Below are positions 7,381-14,497 of a DNA stretch of 24,861 nucleotides, piece after piece (the stretch's first letter is position 1; each line of letters opens with the position of its first letter). Both the position numbers and the translations under genes were made by a program. Source of the DNA: CAVOBC01 sp963693635. Lineage in GTDB: Bacteria > Pseudomonadota > Gammaproteobacteria > Pseudomonadales > Azotimanducaceae. The stretch is from positions 1-24,861 of the forward strand of contig CAVOBC010000020.1 of assembly GCA_963693635.1 (NCBI GenBank). The letters are read 5' to 3'. The notes below the pieces were generated by a model, which had not been told where the DNA came from, ran no database searches, and was given only the letters and a program-made list of their open reading frames with translations.

Positions 7381-8523
7381 TCAGGCTGACAACCGGTCTA
7401 TGAGGCGCCGGACGAAAGTGTCGCATGCCGAGATTTGGTCAAGCGCAATGAACTCGTTTGGCTGATGGGCCTGGTCGATGCTGCCCGGGCCGCACATTAC
7501 CACCGGGTATCCGGCCTCCTGAAATTGACCGCATTCCGATGCGAACGCGACACCGTGGCAATCGTTCTCGCCGGTCAATTGCCTGGCAATCCGCACCGCG
7601 TCATCATCCCCGTTCGAGAAAAATGCCGGAACGTTTGCGGTGACATCAAATTCGAAACCGCTCGCGGCGTTAACCGCCTGCATCTGCGGGAGCAGGGTCT
7701 CGGTCGCAAAGCGCTTGAACTCGGCGACGTAGGCAAGCGGGTCCTCGCCGGGCAAAGCGCGAATGTCTGTCACAAAGTCACACTGGCGCGCCGTGATGTT
7801 GTGGGCGGTGCCGCCGTTGATGACGCCGCAATGCAACGTCGTGTGCGGCGGTTCGAACGGCGAGTCCGGCGCGGCCTCGCGTCGACACTGATCCTGGCGC
7901 TCCGCGAGCCAGTTGATGAGCCGCGCCGCGTACATGACCGCGGGCACGCCGAGATGTTGCAGGCTCGAGTGGGCCTCGAACCCGGTCACTCGCGTGTTGA
8001 TGTTGACAATTCCCTTGTGACGCGTAACCACCTGCATGTTGGTCGGTTCGCCAACGATGATCGCCGCTGGCTTTGGAAGTCGTTCGGTCAGCGCGCTGAT
8101 CAGCGCAGGTGCGCCCAGGCACCCGACCTCCTCGTCGTATGAGAATGCGAGGTGTATGGGCTTGCGGAGCTTGCCCATGTCACCGACAAGACTAAGTGCG
8201 ATTCCACAGAAAGCTTTCATGTCGGCACTGCCGCGGCCAGTCAGGCCATTCGTGGTCAGGGATGCCTTAAATGGATCGGTGTGCCAGTCCTGCCCGTCGA
8301 TAGGGACCACATCCGTGTGCCCGGACAGCACCACGCCGCCCTCCACGTTGGGCCCAACGGTAGCGTGAAGGTTCGCTTTGCTGCCATCTTCATTGGTGAT
8401 GATCCGGGCCTCGATACCATGACTGTCCAGGAGATCTGCAATGAAGTGGATGAGCGCGAGATTCGAATCGCGCGACACGGTTGGGAATCCGATCAAGCGC
8501 TCGATGATGTCGTGCTGATTCAT
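7381..8523 (-). CDS. argE: acetylornithine deacetylase (ArgE), M20 family
   Basis: ArgE hydrolyses N2-acetylornithine to ornithine and acetate in arginine synthesis, using two zinc ions. The 380-aa protein shows SGHTDVVP (H69, D71), GRGSADMKAF (bridging D101), the catalytic pair in YDEEVGC (E131, E132), VGEPTNM (E159) and the late ligand in DQAHQPNEF (H353). Spacing closely follows E. coli ArgE. The signature FPTVSRDSNLALI near the N-terminus is typical of ArgE rather than DapE. I start at ATG 8521-8523, where the family begins; the frame can be extended to 8565 without homology. The ribosome binding site is weak. argC lies about 10 kb away on the same strand, so the arginine genes are dispersed here. 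Confidence 0.92.
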   Translation of the reverse strand: MNQHDIIERLIGFPTVSRDSNLALIHFIADLLDSHGIEARIITNEDGSKANLHATVGPNVEGGVVLSGHTDVVPIDGQDWHTDPFKASLTTNGLTGRGSADMKAFCGIALSLVGDMGKLRKPIHLAFSYDEEVGCLGAPALISALTERLPKPAAIIVGEPTNMQVVTRHKGIVNINTRVTGFEAHSSLQHLGVPAVMYAARLINWLAERQDQCRREAAPDSPFEPPHTTLHCGVINGGTAHNITARQCDFVTDIRALPGEDPLAYVAEFKRFATETLLPQMQAVNAASGFEFDVTANVPAFFSNGDDDAVRIARQLTGENDCHGVAFASECGQFQEAGYPVVMCGPGSIDQAHQPNEFIALDQISACDTFVRRLIDRLSA

Positions 8524-8612
8524 GGGTAAATGGCCTTGTCTGTTCGCCGTTGCAGTGGTCTGCAATGGCGTCGCGTCGGGGAGATCGGATGATGTCCTGC
8601 GCGTATGTTATG

Positions 8613-9179
8613 TCATGGACCGGCGGGGCTTGAATACGGCCGGCCCGCATTCTCGAATGGCTGAAGCGGTTGGTCCGGCAGGTTGTCGACAAATCGGTCG
8701 GTCCGAAAAAGCGTGAACCCCCGCGCCTGATAATTTGGCAACGCTGCAGGATGGTCAAGTGAACAGGTGTGCAGCCAGACGCGGGCAGCGCCTGTTTTCC
8801 AGGCGGCGTCCACGCAGTCGCTCAGCAGGATACTGCCGAGACCCTCGCCAATGAACTCGGGAAGAAGACCAAACAGCTTGATCTCCGTGCTCGCATCGGG
8901 GTGTTTCTGCAACTCGAAGTAGCCGGCCGGCGTCCCAGCGACATAGCCGATGTGTGTACTAAGGCCGGGTTGCCGGAGGTGAGTCATCCAGCGATCGTAG
9001 CTCCAGGATCTTCGCATGTACCAGGTCCATGGGCTGCCGACGGCCGTGTAGAGATAGCGGCTGAGCTGAGGTGAGGGTCTGCGCGCCTCGCAGGTGTGGA
9101 GTCCGGACCTTGCGGGCGCGGGCGGGGCGTCGGTCGGTGACCGCATTTCGAGATAATTGACGGTGATCGCAGTACGCAT
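8613..9179 (-). CDS. GNAT-family N-acetyltransferase
   Basis: The 188-aa protein has the acetyl-CoA binding core: the strand IKLFGLLPEFIGEGLGSILLSDCVDAAW (about 100-126) carries the pyrophosphate loop at FIGEGLG, and NYQARGFTLFRT (149-160) is motif B. The strand pair HIGYVAGTPAGYFEL precedes it. The acceptor substrate is unknown. GAGG is placed five to six bases before ATG 9179. The N-terminal 40 residues are Pro/Arg-rich and may be a non-conserved tail. It lies 89 bases upstream of argE on the same strand and could be co-transcribed, but this does not make it an arginine enzyme. Confidence 0.82.
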   Translation of the reverse strand: MRTAITVNYLEMRSPTDAPPAPARSGLHTCEARRPSPQLSRYLYTAVGSPWTWYMRRSWSYDRWMTHLRQPGLSTHIGYVAGTPAGYFELQKHPDASTEIKLFGLLPEFIGEGLGSILLSDCVDAAWKTGAARVWLHTCSLDHPAALPNYQARGFTLFRTDRFVDNLPDQPLQPFENAGRPYSSPAGP

Positions 9180-9319
9180 GATTCCTCGGCAGGTTGCTGG
9201 AAAGTGCGCTCCTGCACCCCTTCCTGGCTCAATAGCCCCGGCTCATAGTCCGAGCCTCGATAGCCTTGGGCTCAAGAGTCGTAGATCCAGTGTGGATCGA
9301 AACCCGGCTGACACGACGG

Positions 9320-9997
9320 TCAGGCGTTGGTGGCCCAGCCGCCCGCGAAGGGAATGATCTGACCCACGATGAAATTGCTGTTGCCCGAGGCCAGAAAGAG
9401 TGCGAGTTCTGCTGTCTCGCGCGCCTCGGCGACGCGCCCCGCTGGCACGTTGCGTGTCAGGTGCTTTTGAAAGCGCTCGGTCGCGACCAGCGAATCGGGG
9501 TAGTAAGCCTCGTTGCTCACGTAGTTCTGCGCGATCGCGTTGATCTGAACATTGCTATGCGCAAACTCGAGCCCTGCGGCCCGAACGAAGGCGTTTTGCG
9601 CGCCGCGTGCCGCGCAATAGGCCGTTGAACCCGGGATCCCGCGCAGGGGTGCGGCACTTGTGACCGCGACAATCTTGCCCGAACCGCGCTTGGCCATGCG
9701 GGGCCCGAAGTAACGAATGATGCGCATGAGTGGATGTACCAGTGCGTCAAACAAGTCGTTCCAGGCAACATCTTCGATCTCGGCAACCGGTGTCGACGTC
9801 AGGTCGTGGGCGAGGTTGGCAACGACCACGTCTACTGATTCGTGCGCCGATGCCCAATCCGCAAACGCCTCGCTTGGTGGTACCGCCCCGGCAACGGCTG
9901 ATACCTTTGCGCCTTCGTCCCGGAAGAGCTCCTCGATGGCCGGTCCCATGTAGTCGGCTGACTGGGTGATCAGGATGTGCTGGTTTTGAAGTCGCAT
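9320..9997 (-). CDS. halohydrin dehalogenase-like SDR-fold enzyme
   Basis: The 225-aa protein has the short-chain dehydrogenase fold but lacks both the NAD(P) glycine motif and the YxxxK active site. It instead matches the known halohydrin dehalogenase signatures. T11-x4-Y16-x-G18 (TQSADYMG) fits the halide-pocket pattern T-x4-F/Y-x-G. S114-x12-Y127-x3-R131 (VTSAAP...AYCAARG) fits the catalytic S-x12-Y-x3-R. From memory, the segments VVVANLAHD, VHPLMRI, IAQNYVSNEAYYPD and LALFLASGNSNFIVGQ resemble HheB-type enzymes. Such enzymes convert vicinal halohydrins to epoxides, releasing halide, and open epoxides with anions. AAGGAA precedes ATG 9997 by six bases. Repeat copy 2 lies about 115 bases upstream. 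A non-dehalogenating member of the same subfamily remains possible. Confidence 0.82.
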   Translation of the reverse strand: MRLQNQHILITQSADYMGPAIEELFRDEGAKVSAVAGAVPPSEAFADWASAHESVDVVVANLAHDLTSTPVAEIEDVAWNDLFDALVHPLMRIIRYFGPRMAKRGSGKIVAVTSAAPLRGIPGSTAYCAARGAQNAFVRAAGLEFAHSNVQINAIAQNYVSNEAYYPDSLVATERFQKHLTRNVPAGRVAEARETAELALFLASGNSNFIVGQIIPFAGGWATNA

Positions 9998-10108
9998 TCG
10001 GGTTCCTTGCAGTTGTTTTTGTTCTGGGGGTCGTCCCTTAGCGGTCGCGAGATAGTTGCCTTTTCAGGTGGGCGCTGTCTGGTCGGAGGGCCGGCGTGCT
10101 CGCCAGTT

Positions 10109-10219
10109 AGTTCTTGTCCCAAAATTGTCATCCTGACAATTCCTGGGGTTGGTTTGCACGCAAACCTCGCATGATCTTGAAAAGAGGCCTGCAGAAGTGG
10201 CGTTCCATCCCTTTCATGG
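10109..10219 (+). repeat. two-hairpin dispersed repeat, copy 2
   Basis: This is a diverged copy of the element at 5850-5950, in the same orientation. The shared core is AATTGTCA (10123-10130), loop TCC, TGACAATT (10134-10141). It is flanked by CCC/GGG arms that pair with one bulge. The second stem GGTTTG (10151-10156) / CAAACC (10161-10166) is unchanged although its loop differs. CCTGCAGAA (10188-10196) and GTTCCATCCCT follow, as in copy 1. It lies between the DUF2237 gene and the halohydrin dehalogenase-like gene, upstream of the latter. Confidence 0.72.
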
Positions 10220-10264
10220 AACTAAAGCAATATGCTGTGGTGTTCCCTGCGCCACAGCACCCTG

Positions 10265-10642
10265 CTAGTTAACCTGGACCGCGAAGTCTCTCAGGAGTGC
10301 AAGCGGAACGATGTCAAGCGCCTTGGTGTGGGTGTTGTTCAGGAAGACCTTCGGCGCCATGCCTTTCTCGTGGGCTTCCAGCCAGCGCGCCGCGCACAAG
10401 CACCAGCGGTCACCCTCTTTCAGTCCCGGAAAACCAAACTCAGGGTGTGGCGTTGAAAGGTCGTTGCCCGCGAACCGGGAATATTCGAGAAAGCTGTCCG
10501 TGATCTCGACACAAACCGTGTGGGAACCCACATCCTCGGCACATGTGTTGCAACACCCGTCCCGCAGGAAGCCGGTGACAGGATCGACACCGCACGGGGC
10601 GAGTTGCTGACCAAGGACGTTGATAGACGGTTCGATTTCCAT
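10265..10642 (-). CDS. DUF2237 family protein
   Basis: This 125-aa protein spans the whole DUF2237 domain. It contains the recognisable blocks NVLGQQLAPCGVDPVTGFLRDG, GSHTVCVEITDSFLEYSRFAGNDLSTP, FPGLKEGDRWCLCAARW and THTKALDIVPL. The family is widespread, cysteine-rich and of unknown biochemical function; C17, C30, C31, C34, C44, C81 and C83 are the cysteines here. There is no signal peptide, so it is probably cytosolic. The ribosome binding site before ATG 10642 is weak. It is divergent from the nitroreductase-like gene, with 149 bases between the two starts, so the promoters share that gap. Confidence 0.9.
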   Translation of the reverse strand: MEIEPSINVLGQQLAPCGVDPVTGFLRDGCCNTCAEDVGSHTVCVEITDSFLEYSRFAGNDLSTPHPEFGFPGLKEGDRWCLCAARWLEAHEKGMAPKVFLNNTHTKALDIVPLALLRDFAVQVN

Positions 10643-10791
10643 GCGTCGTGCTCAACTGGATGAGCGCGTATCCTACCGGTTTTAGGTGGGAAAGGTGGCG
10701 GCGAGCAGCGCGCCACGTCCACGCCGCGCAGCCGGGTTCCGGTTGCGGGAAAGCCGGCAGAACATCGGTCATGAATCAGGGTTGGAGCAGC

Positions 10792-11400
10792 ATGGAACTC
10801 GACATCGAGAGCATTGATGAAGCGCTGGCAACGACACGGTCCGTGAGGCGCCGCCTGGACCTTGCCCGCGCGGTACCGATGGCACTCATCGAGGAGTGCA
10901 TCGATGTCGCTGCCCAGGCACCGGTCAGTCTTGCCGGCGAGGCCTTCCGTTTCCTGTTGGTGACTGACGATGTGCTCAAGGCATCGATCGCCGCGCTCTA
11001 TGAGGAAGTGCTTGAGGAGTTGAATGCGGCCAGAGGCTCGGAGGTTAAATCCAGCCACCGTACGCTCGCCGCGAATATTGGCCGGATGCCGCTACTGATT
11101 TTCGTGTACTCGATCGGCAAGCCTGGCGTGGAGACCGCACATCAGGTCGCGTTTTATGGGTCCGTGTTGCCTGCGGCGTGGTCATTGATGGTCGCGCTAA
11201 GGGCGCGCGGGTTTGGCAGTACCTGGACGACGTTGCTCTCTGCGAGGGAGAAAGAGGTTGCCCGGTTGCTGCACGTGCCGGAGGACGTGACGCAAACGGT
11301 CATGCTGCCGGTGGCGTGGGCCCGGGGTGCGCGGTTACGACGCGCCTCGCGGTTGCCCGCCAGGCAGTTGATCGCCATCAACCGCTGGCAGACCGACTGA
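10792..11400 (+). CDS. nitroreductase-family protein (FMN-dependent)
   Basis: The 202-aa product has the nitroreductase fold pattern. An N-terminal FMN-phosphate motif TTRSVRRRL (14-22) is followed by VPMALIEECIDVAAQAPVSLAGEAFRFLLV, and AFYGSVLPAAWSLMVALRARGFGSTWTTL (120-148) is the hydrophobic core helix followed by the usual G-S-T-W. The normally polar APSxxNxQ site reads APVSLAGEAF, so substrate or flavin contacts may differ. I chose ATG 10792 (GGAG four bases upstream). ATG 10771 or the far-upstream ATG 10648 would add residues without homology. It is the first gene of the plus-strand group, but 215 bases separate it from the dehydratase genes, so membership of that operon is uncertain. 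Confidence 0.8.
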   Translation: MELDIESIDEALATTRSVRRRLDLARAVPMALIEECIDVAAQAPVSLAGEAFRFLLVTDDVLKASIAALYEEVLEELNAARGSEVKSSHRTLAANIGRMPLLIFVYSIGKPGVETAHQVAFYGSVLPAAWSLMVALRARGFGSTWTTLLSAREKEVARLLHVPEDVTQTVMLPVAWARGARLRRASRLPARQLIAINRWQTD

Positions 11401-11412
11401 ATTCGGCGTGAA

Positions 11413-11442
11413 TTGACAGTCGACGGTGCGCGCGGGTAGGTT
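11413..11442 (+). promoter_or_regulatory. weak candidate promoter for the dehydratase/amidohydrolase genes
   Basis: A perfect TTGACA (11413-11418) is followed after 18 bases by TAGGTT (11437-11442), which matches the -10 consensus at only three of six positions. It is placed in the 215-base gap before the FAS1-like dehydratase gene. Confidence 0.25.
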
Positions 11443-11519
11443 TCCGCAATGTCGGACGCGCCTTTGACCCGTGCAGTGCAGGGACGGCCCCGCCATTTAA
11501 TAGCGGGTGGTCTGGAACG

Positions 11520-11544
11520 AACAATTGGGAATGAGCCCATTGTT
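11520..11544. promoter_or_regulatory. imperfect inverted repeat, possible operator
   Basis: AACAATTGGG and CCCATTGTT are reverse complements apart from one extra T, with AATGAG between them. It lies about 70 bases before the first dehydratase start and downstream of the candidate promoter, a position that fits a repressor site or a leader hairpin. Confidence 0.35.
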
Positions 11545-11615
11545 AGTGAAGCAATGTAAATGAAGAGGGATGCTTCCGTGCAAACCGGGCGCAACCGCAG
11601 ATGAGAGGGGAAATC

Positions 11616-12125
11616 ATGGCGGAATTGCAGGAATCGCTTGTTACCGAAGACATGGGAACCCGCAAGGGGGTGTGGTCGGATGGGCGCCGGGCGCCGCCGA
11701 TCGCTCGGTCGGATATCCGGCGTTGGGCGATCGCGACGTATTGGCCGGAGGAGCCGCCGAGGATCTATTGGGATGATGAATATGCTGCGACGACTCGCTA
11801 CGGGAGCATTATTGCGCCGCCTGACTTCAACCCGTTTGCATGGCCCGTGCAGCGTATGCGGACGCCCCCAGGTGCGGCTGCGGCCCCGGATGGTCGTCGT
11901 CTGACGTCGATGAATGGTGGCCAGACTGATACTTATGGTGAGCCGATGCGCGCAGACGATGTGATCACCAGTCGGTCGCGTCTGCGCGACTGGGAGGAGA
12001 GGCAGGGTCGCAACGGGTTGACCTTGTTCGTCTACAACGAGACCGAGTGGCGCAATCAAGACGACAAGCTGGTACGTCTGCGTGTCAGCACCGGCGTCCA
12101 GTTCGAGGCCGGGCACAAGCGTTGA
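11616..12125 (+). CDS. FAS1-like dehydratase-domain protein (MaoC N-terminal-type hot-dog)
   Basis: The 169-aa protein matches the FAS1-like dehydratase (MaoC_dehydrat_N) pattern: RSDIRRWAIATYWPEEPPRIYWDDEYAATTRYGSIIAPPDFNPF (31-74) is the diagnostic stretch before the hot-dog helix, and VITSRSRLRDWEERQGRNGLTLFVYNETEWRNQDD (116-150) gives the central strands. Such domains usually lack catalytic residues themselves and pair with an active MaoC-type subunit, hydrating or dehydrating acyl-CoA thioesters. The next gene is exactly such a partner, 74 bases downstream. I prefer ATG 11616 because AGAGGGGAAATC directly precedes it; ATG 11601 would add five residues. The substrate is unknown. Confidence 0.85.
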   Translation: MAELQESLVTEDMGTRKGVWSDGRRAPPIARSDIRRWAIATYWPEEPPRIYWDDEYAATTRYGSIIAPPDFNPFAWPVQRMRTPPGAAAAPDGRRLTSMNGGQTDTYGEPMRADDVITSRSRLRDWEERQGRNGLTLFVYNETEWRNQDDKLVRLRVSTGVQFEAGHKR

Positions 12126-12199
12126 AGCAGAGGCAGCGCTGACGTTCAGATCAAGCGCACGCAAATGGTGAGTGTACAAACGAAAATGAGGAGACAGCG

Positions 12200-12634
12200 A
12201 TGACCGTCAAGGTTTTCTATAACGACGTGAATGTCGGCGACGAGATGCCCGCGTGGTCGCGCCAGACCGATTTCATGCATTGGAATCGATATGCTGCCGT
12301 TAACGATGAGTTCGTGCCGTTCCACATGGACGACGAGGCGGGTCGCAAGGCGAACAACGAACAGGGCGCTTTCGGCATGGGCAATCTGCGATATGCCTAC
12401 ATCGTCAATGCACTGCAGGACTGGATCGGGGACGAAGCCGAGATTCGTGAGGTGGGATGTCAGTACCGTGCGATCAATCAGAAGCATGATGTGCTCACGG
12501 TCACTGCAAGGGTGACTGACAAGAAGCAGGACGGCGACGCCAATCTCATCTTTCTTGAGACCAATGTCGTCAACCAGGAAGACCAGGGCACTTGCCCTGG
12601 ACACGCGGTTCTGGTTTTGCCACAACGCCCGTAA
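12200..12634 (+). CDS. MaoC-like hot-dog dehydratase
   Basis: The 144-aa protein is a single hot-dog domain of the MaoC/(R)-hydratase group. FMHWNRYAAVNDEFVPFHMDDEAGR (25-49) carries the hydratase motif with D36 and H42 as likely catalytic Asp and His. The helix and strands follow in GMGNLRYAYIVNALQDWIG and VGCQYRAINQKHDVLTVTARVTDKK. GAGGAG lies seven to eight bases before ATG 12200. It probably forms a heterodimer with the FAS1-like protein just upstream, together acting as an enoyl-CoA hydratase or hydroxyacyl-CoA dehydratase; the chain and pathway cannot be read from sequence. The amidohydrolase starts 40 bases downstream. Confidence 0.86.
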   Translation: MTVKVFYNDVNVGDEMPAWSRQTDFMHWNRYAAVNDEFVPFHMDDEAGRKANNEQGAFGMGNLRYAYIVNALQDWIGDEAEIREVGCQYRAINQKHDVLTVTARVTDKKQDGDANLIFLETNVVNQEDQGTCPGHAVLVLPQRP

Positions 12635-12674
12635 CGCGCAAGCGCGACTGGGCCCAATAGGGAGGGGATGGTTC

Positions 12675-14372
12675 ATGCATGACCTGGTGATCAGAGGCGG
12701 GCGAGTGGTTGATGGCTCAGGTTCGCCTGAGCGGGTGGCGGATGTGGCAGTTGATGGCAACGTCATTGCAGCGGTCGGCAAAGTCGGCGCGCGCGGTCGG
12801 CGCGAGATTGATGCTGACGGACTGTTGGTCACTCCCGGCTTCGTCGACATCCACACGCACTATGACGGTCAGGCGACGTGGGATCCTTATCTCACGCCGT
12901 CGTCCTGGCACGGCGTCACGTCGGCGGTGTTCGGTAACTGCAGCGTCGGCTTTGCGCCCGTACACCCGGACAAGAAGGATTATCTGATCAATCTCATGGA
13001 GGGGGTTGAGGACATACCGGGCACGGTGCTGTCCGAGGGTGTGAGTTTTGACTGGGAGTCCTTTCCGGAGTATCTGGACTCCCTTGCGCGGATGGACCGG
13101 GTCATGGACGTGGGTGCACAGGTGCCGCATGCCGCACTGCGCTTCTACGTGATGGGCGATCGTGGCGCGGATCACACGGCGGTTCCAACCGCCGCCGAAA
13201 TCGACCGCATGGGTGTCTTGCTTGAGGAGGCGTTGGCGGCCGGAGCGCTTGGCTTCACGACGTCGCGAACGACCAAGCATCGGGCAGCCGACGGCCGCGT
13301 GACGCCTGGCCTGAGTGCAGGCGAACCCGAATTGCTGGGACTTGCGGCGGCAATGAAGCGAAGTGGCAAGGGCGTCATTGAAGTGAATTCAGACTTCGGT
13401 CCCGGAGAGTTCGAGGCAATGCGCGCCGCCGCCGAGGTATCCGGCCGGCCGCTGTCTTGTCTCATCGTGCAAGTGCGCGATTCGCCTGATTTGTGGCGTG
13501 AGACGATGCAGCATATTCGCGATGCACGGGCTGACGGCGTGCAGTGCAACGGACAGGTCCACGTGCGTGGAATCGGGATGTTGATGGGGCTTGAGACGCG
13601 CCTCAACCCGTTTCACGGCCATCGTACCTGGCAGGCGCTTGCCAATTTGTCGCCTCGTGAGAGGGCGTCCCGACTCATTGACGACGCGGGTCTGCGCGAG
13701 CGCCTTGTGGCGGAACGACCGGAACACAAGCATACGCAGTGGGTGGAGAGCCTGTTGCCACAGCTCTATCGACTGGACGACCCGCTGGTTTACGAACCGA
13801 GCAGCGATGAGAGCCTGATTGCACAGGCACGACGCGAGGGACGGGACCCGTGGGCTGTCATGCTCGACTGGTTGTTGCTGCACGACGGTGAAGGCATTGT
13901 GATGCACCCGTTCGAGAACTATCACGGCGGCGACCTGGATGCGATTCGCGAGATGTTGCTTGATGACGCATCGGTGATCGGTGTCGCAGACGGTGGCGCA
14001 CATGTCGGGGTTATCTGTGATGCCGGTGCTCCAACCTTCATGCTCACGCATTGGGGGCGCGATCGCACGCGCGGCCCGGGTCTGCCGTTGCCATTTCTGG
14101 TCCACAAGCACACGCGCGGCAACGCGCTTGCCTACGGCCTCGGCGATCGTGGCTTGCTGCAGGAGGGCTTCAAGGCAGATATCAATGTCATCAACTTTGA
14201 CGAGTTGACGTTGACCCGGCCGCGTGTCGTTTATGACCTGCCGGCAGGCGGCAAGCGCTTGATACAGCAGGCCCGAGGATATCGGCACACATTTGTCTCC
14301 GGTGTCGAGACGGTCGCCAACGACACCTTCACCGATGCGATGCCGGGACGCTTGATTCGCGGAGCTCGGTAA
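12675..14372 (+). CDS. amidohydrolase, N-acyl-D-amino-acid deacylase-like subfamily
   Basis: The 565-aa TIM-barrel hydrolase starts HDLVIRGGRVVDGSGSPERV and shows GFVDIHTHYDGQATWDP (H60, H62) and FGNCSVGFAPV (C89). The 29-residue spacing from H60 to C89 equals that of the zinc ligands in D-aminoacylase. The final Asp is in GVADGGAHVGVICD. The two middle histidines of D-aminoacylase are not seen at their expected places: the sites read VIEVNSDFGPG and SCLIVQVRDSP. Metal content and substrate may therefore differ, and an acyl-amide, lactam or other cyclic substrate is possible. I chose ATG 12675 with GGAGGGG seven bases upstream; the frame runs further upstream over the MaoC gene without homology. 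It closes the operon with the two dehydratases. Confidence 0.87.
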   Translation: MHDLVIRGGRVVDGSGSPERVADVAVDGNVIAAVGKVGARGRREIDADGLLVTPGFVDIHTHYDGQATWDPYLTPSSWHGVTSAVFGNCSVGFAPVHPDKKDYLINLMEGVEDIPGTVLSEGVSFDWESFPEYLDSLARMDRVMDVGAQVPHAALRFYVMGDRGADHTAVPTAAEIDRMGVLLEEALAAGALGFTTSRTTKHRAADGRVTPGLSAGEPELLGLAAAMKRSGKGVIEVNSDFGPGEFEAMRAAAEVSGRPLSCLIVQVRDSPDLWRETMQHIRDARADGVQCNGQVHVRGIGMLMGLETRLNPFHGHRTWQALANLSPRERASRLIDDAGLRERLVAERPEHKHTQWVESLLPQLYRLDDPLVYEPSSDESLIAQARREGRDPWAVMLDWLLLHDGEGIVMHPFENYHGGDLDAIREMLLDDASVIGVADGGAHVGVICDAGAPTFMLTHWGRDRTRGPGLPLPFLVHKHTRGNALAYGLGDRGLLQEGFKADINVINFDELTLTRPRVVYDLPAGGKRLIQQARGYRHTFVSGVETVANDTFTDAMPGRLIRGAR

Positions 14373-14462
14373 CGCGGGTATCAGGCGAGATTACTCACGC
14401 TCTTTTTGCGTCGGATGCCCTCGATGCGGCGGCTGTGGAGATGGTGGGCATGGTGGAAGGCT

Positions 14463-14497
14463 GCGGGACGCGGTAATTGCGCGCCCCGCACGTTTTA
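14463..14497 (+). terminator. hairpin terminator after the amidohydrolase
   Basis: GCGGGACGCG (14463-14472) pairs with CGCGCCCCGC (14480-14489) with one A/C mismatch and a seven-base loop, followed by ACGTTTTA. The T-tract favours termination of the plus-strand operon; it also overlaps the stop codon of the converging FecR-like gene. Confidence 0.55.

Noticed and set aside
11154..12179. 341-codon minus-strand open frame
   Set aside because: It crosses the nitroreductase-like gene end, the intergenic gap and the FAS1-like dehydratase gene on the opposite strand, and its product is Arg/Pro-rich without domains.
12555..12674. N-terminal extension of the amidohydrolase over the MaoC gene
   Set aside because: The added residues are a shadow of the MaoC reading frame, and a strong ribosome binding site (GGAGGGG) marks ATG 12675 instead.
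12146..12856. 236-codon minus-strand open frame
   Set aside because: Shadow of the MaoC and amidohydrolase genes; no recognisable sequence.
13389..14288. 299-codon minus-strand open frame
   Set aside because: It is antisense to the amidohydrolase gene, which has full family motifs; the product resembles no protein and has no ribosome binding site. Long shadow frames are common at this GC content.
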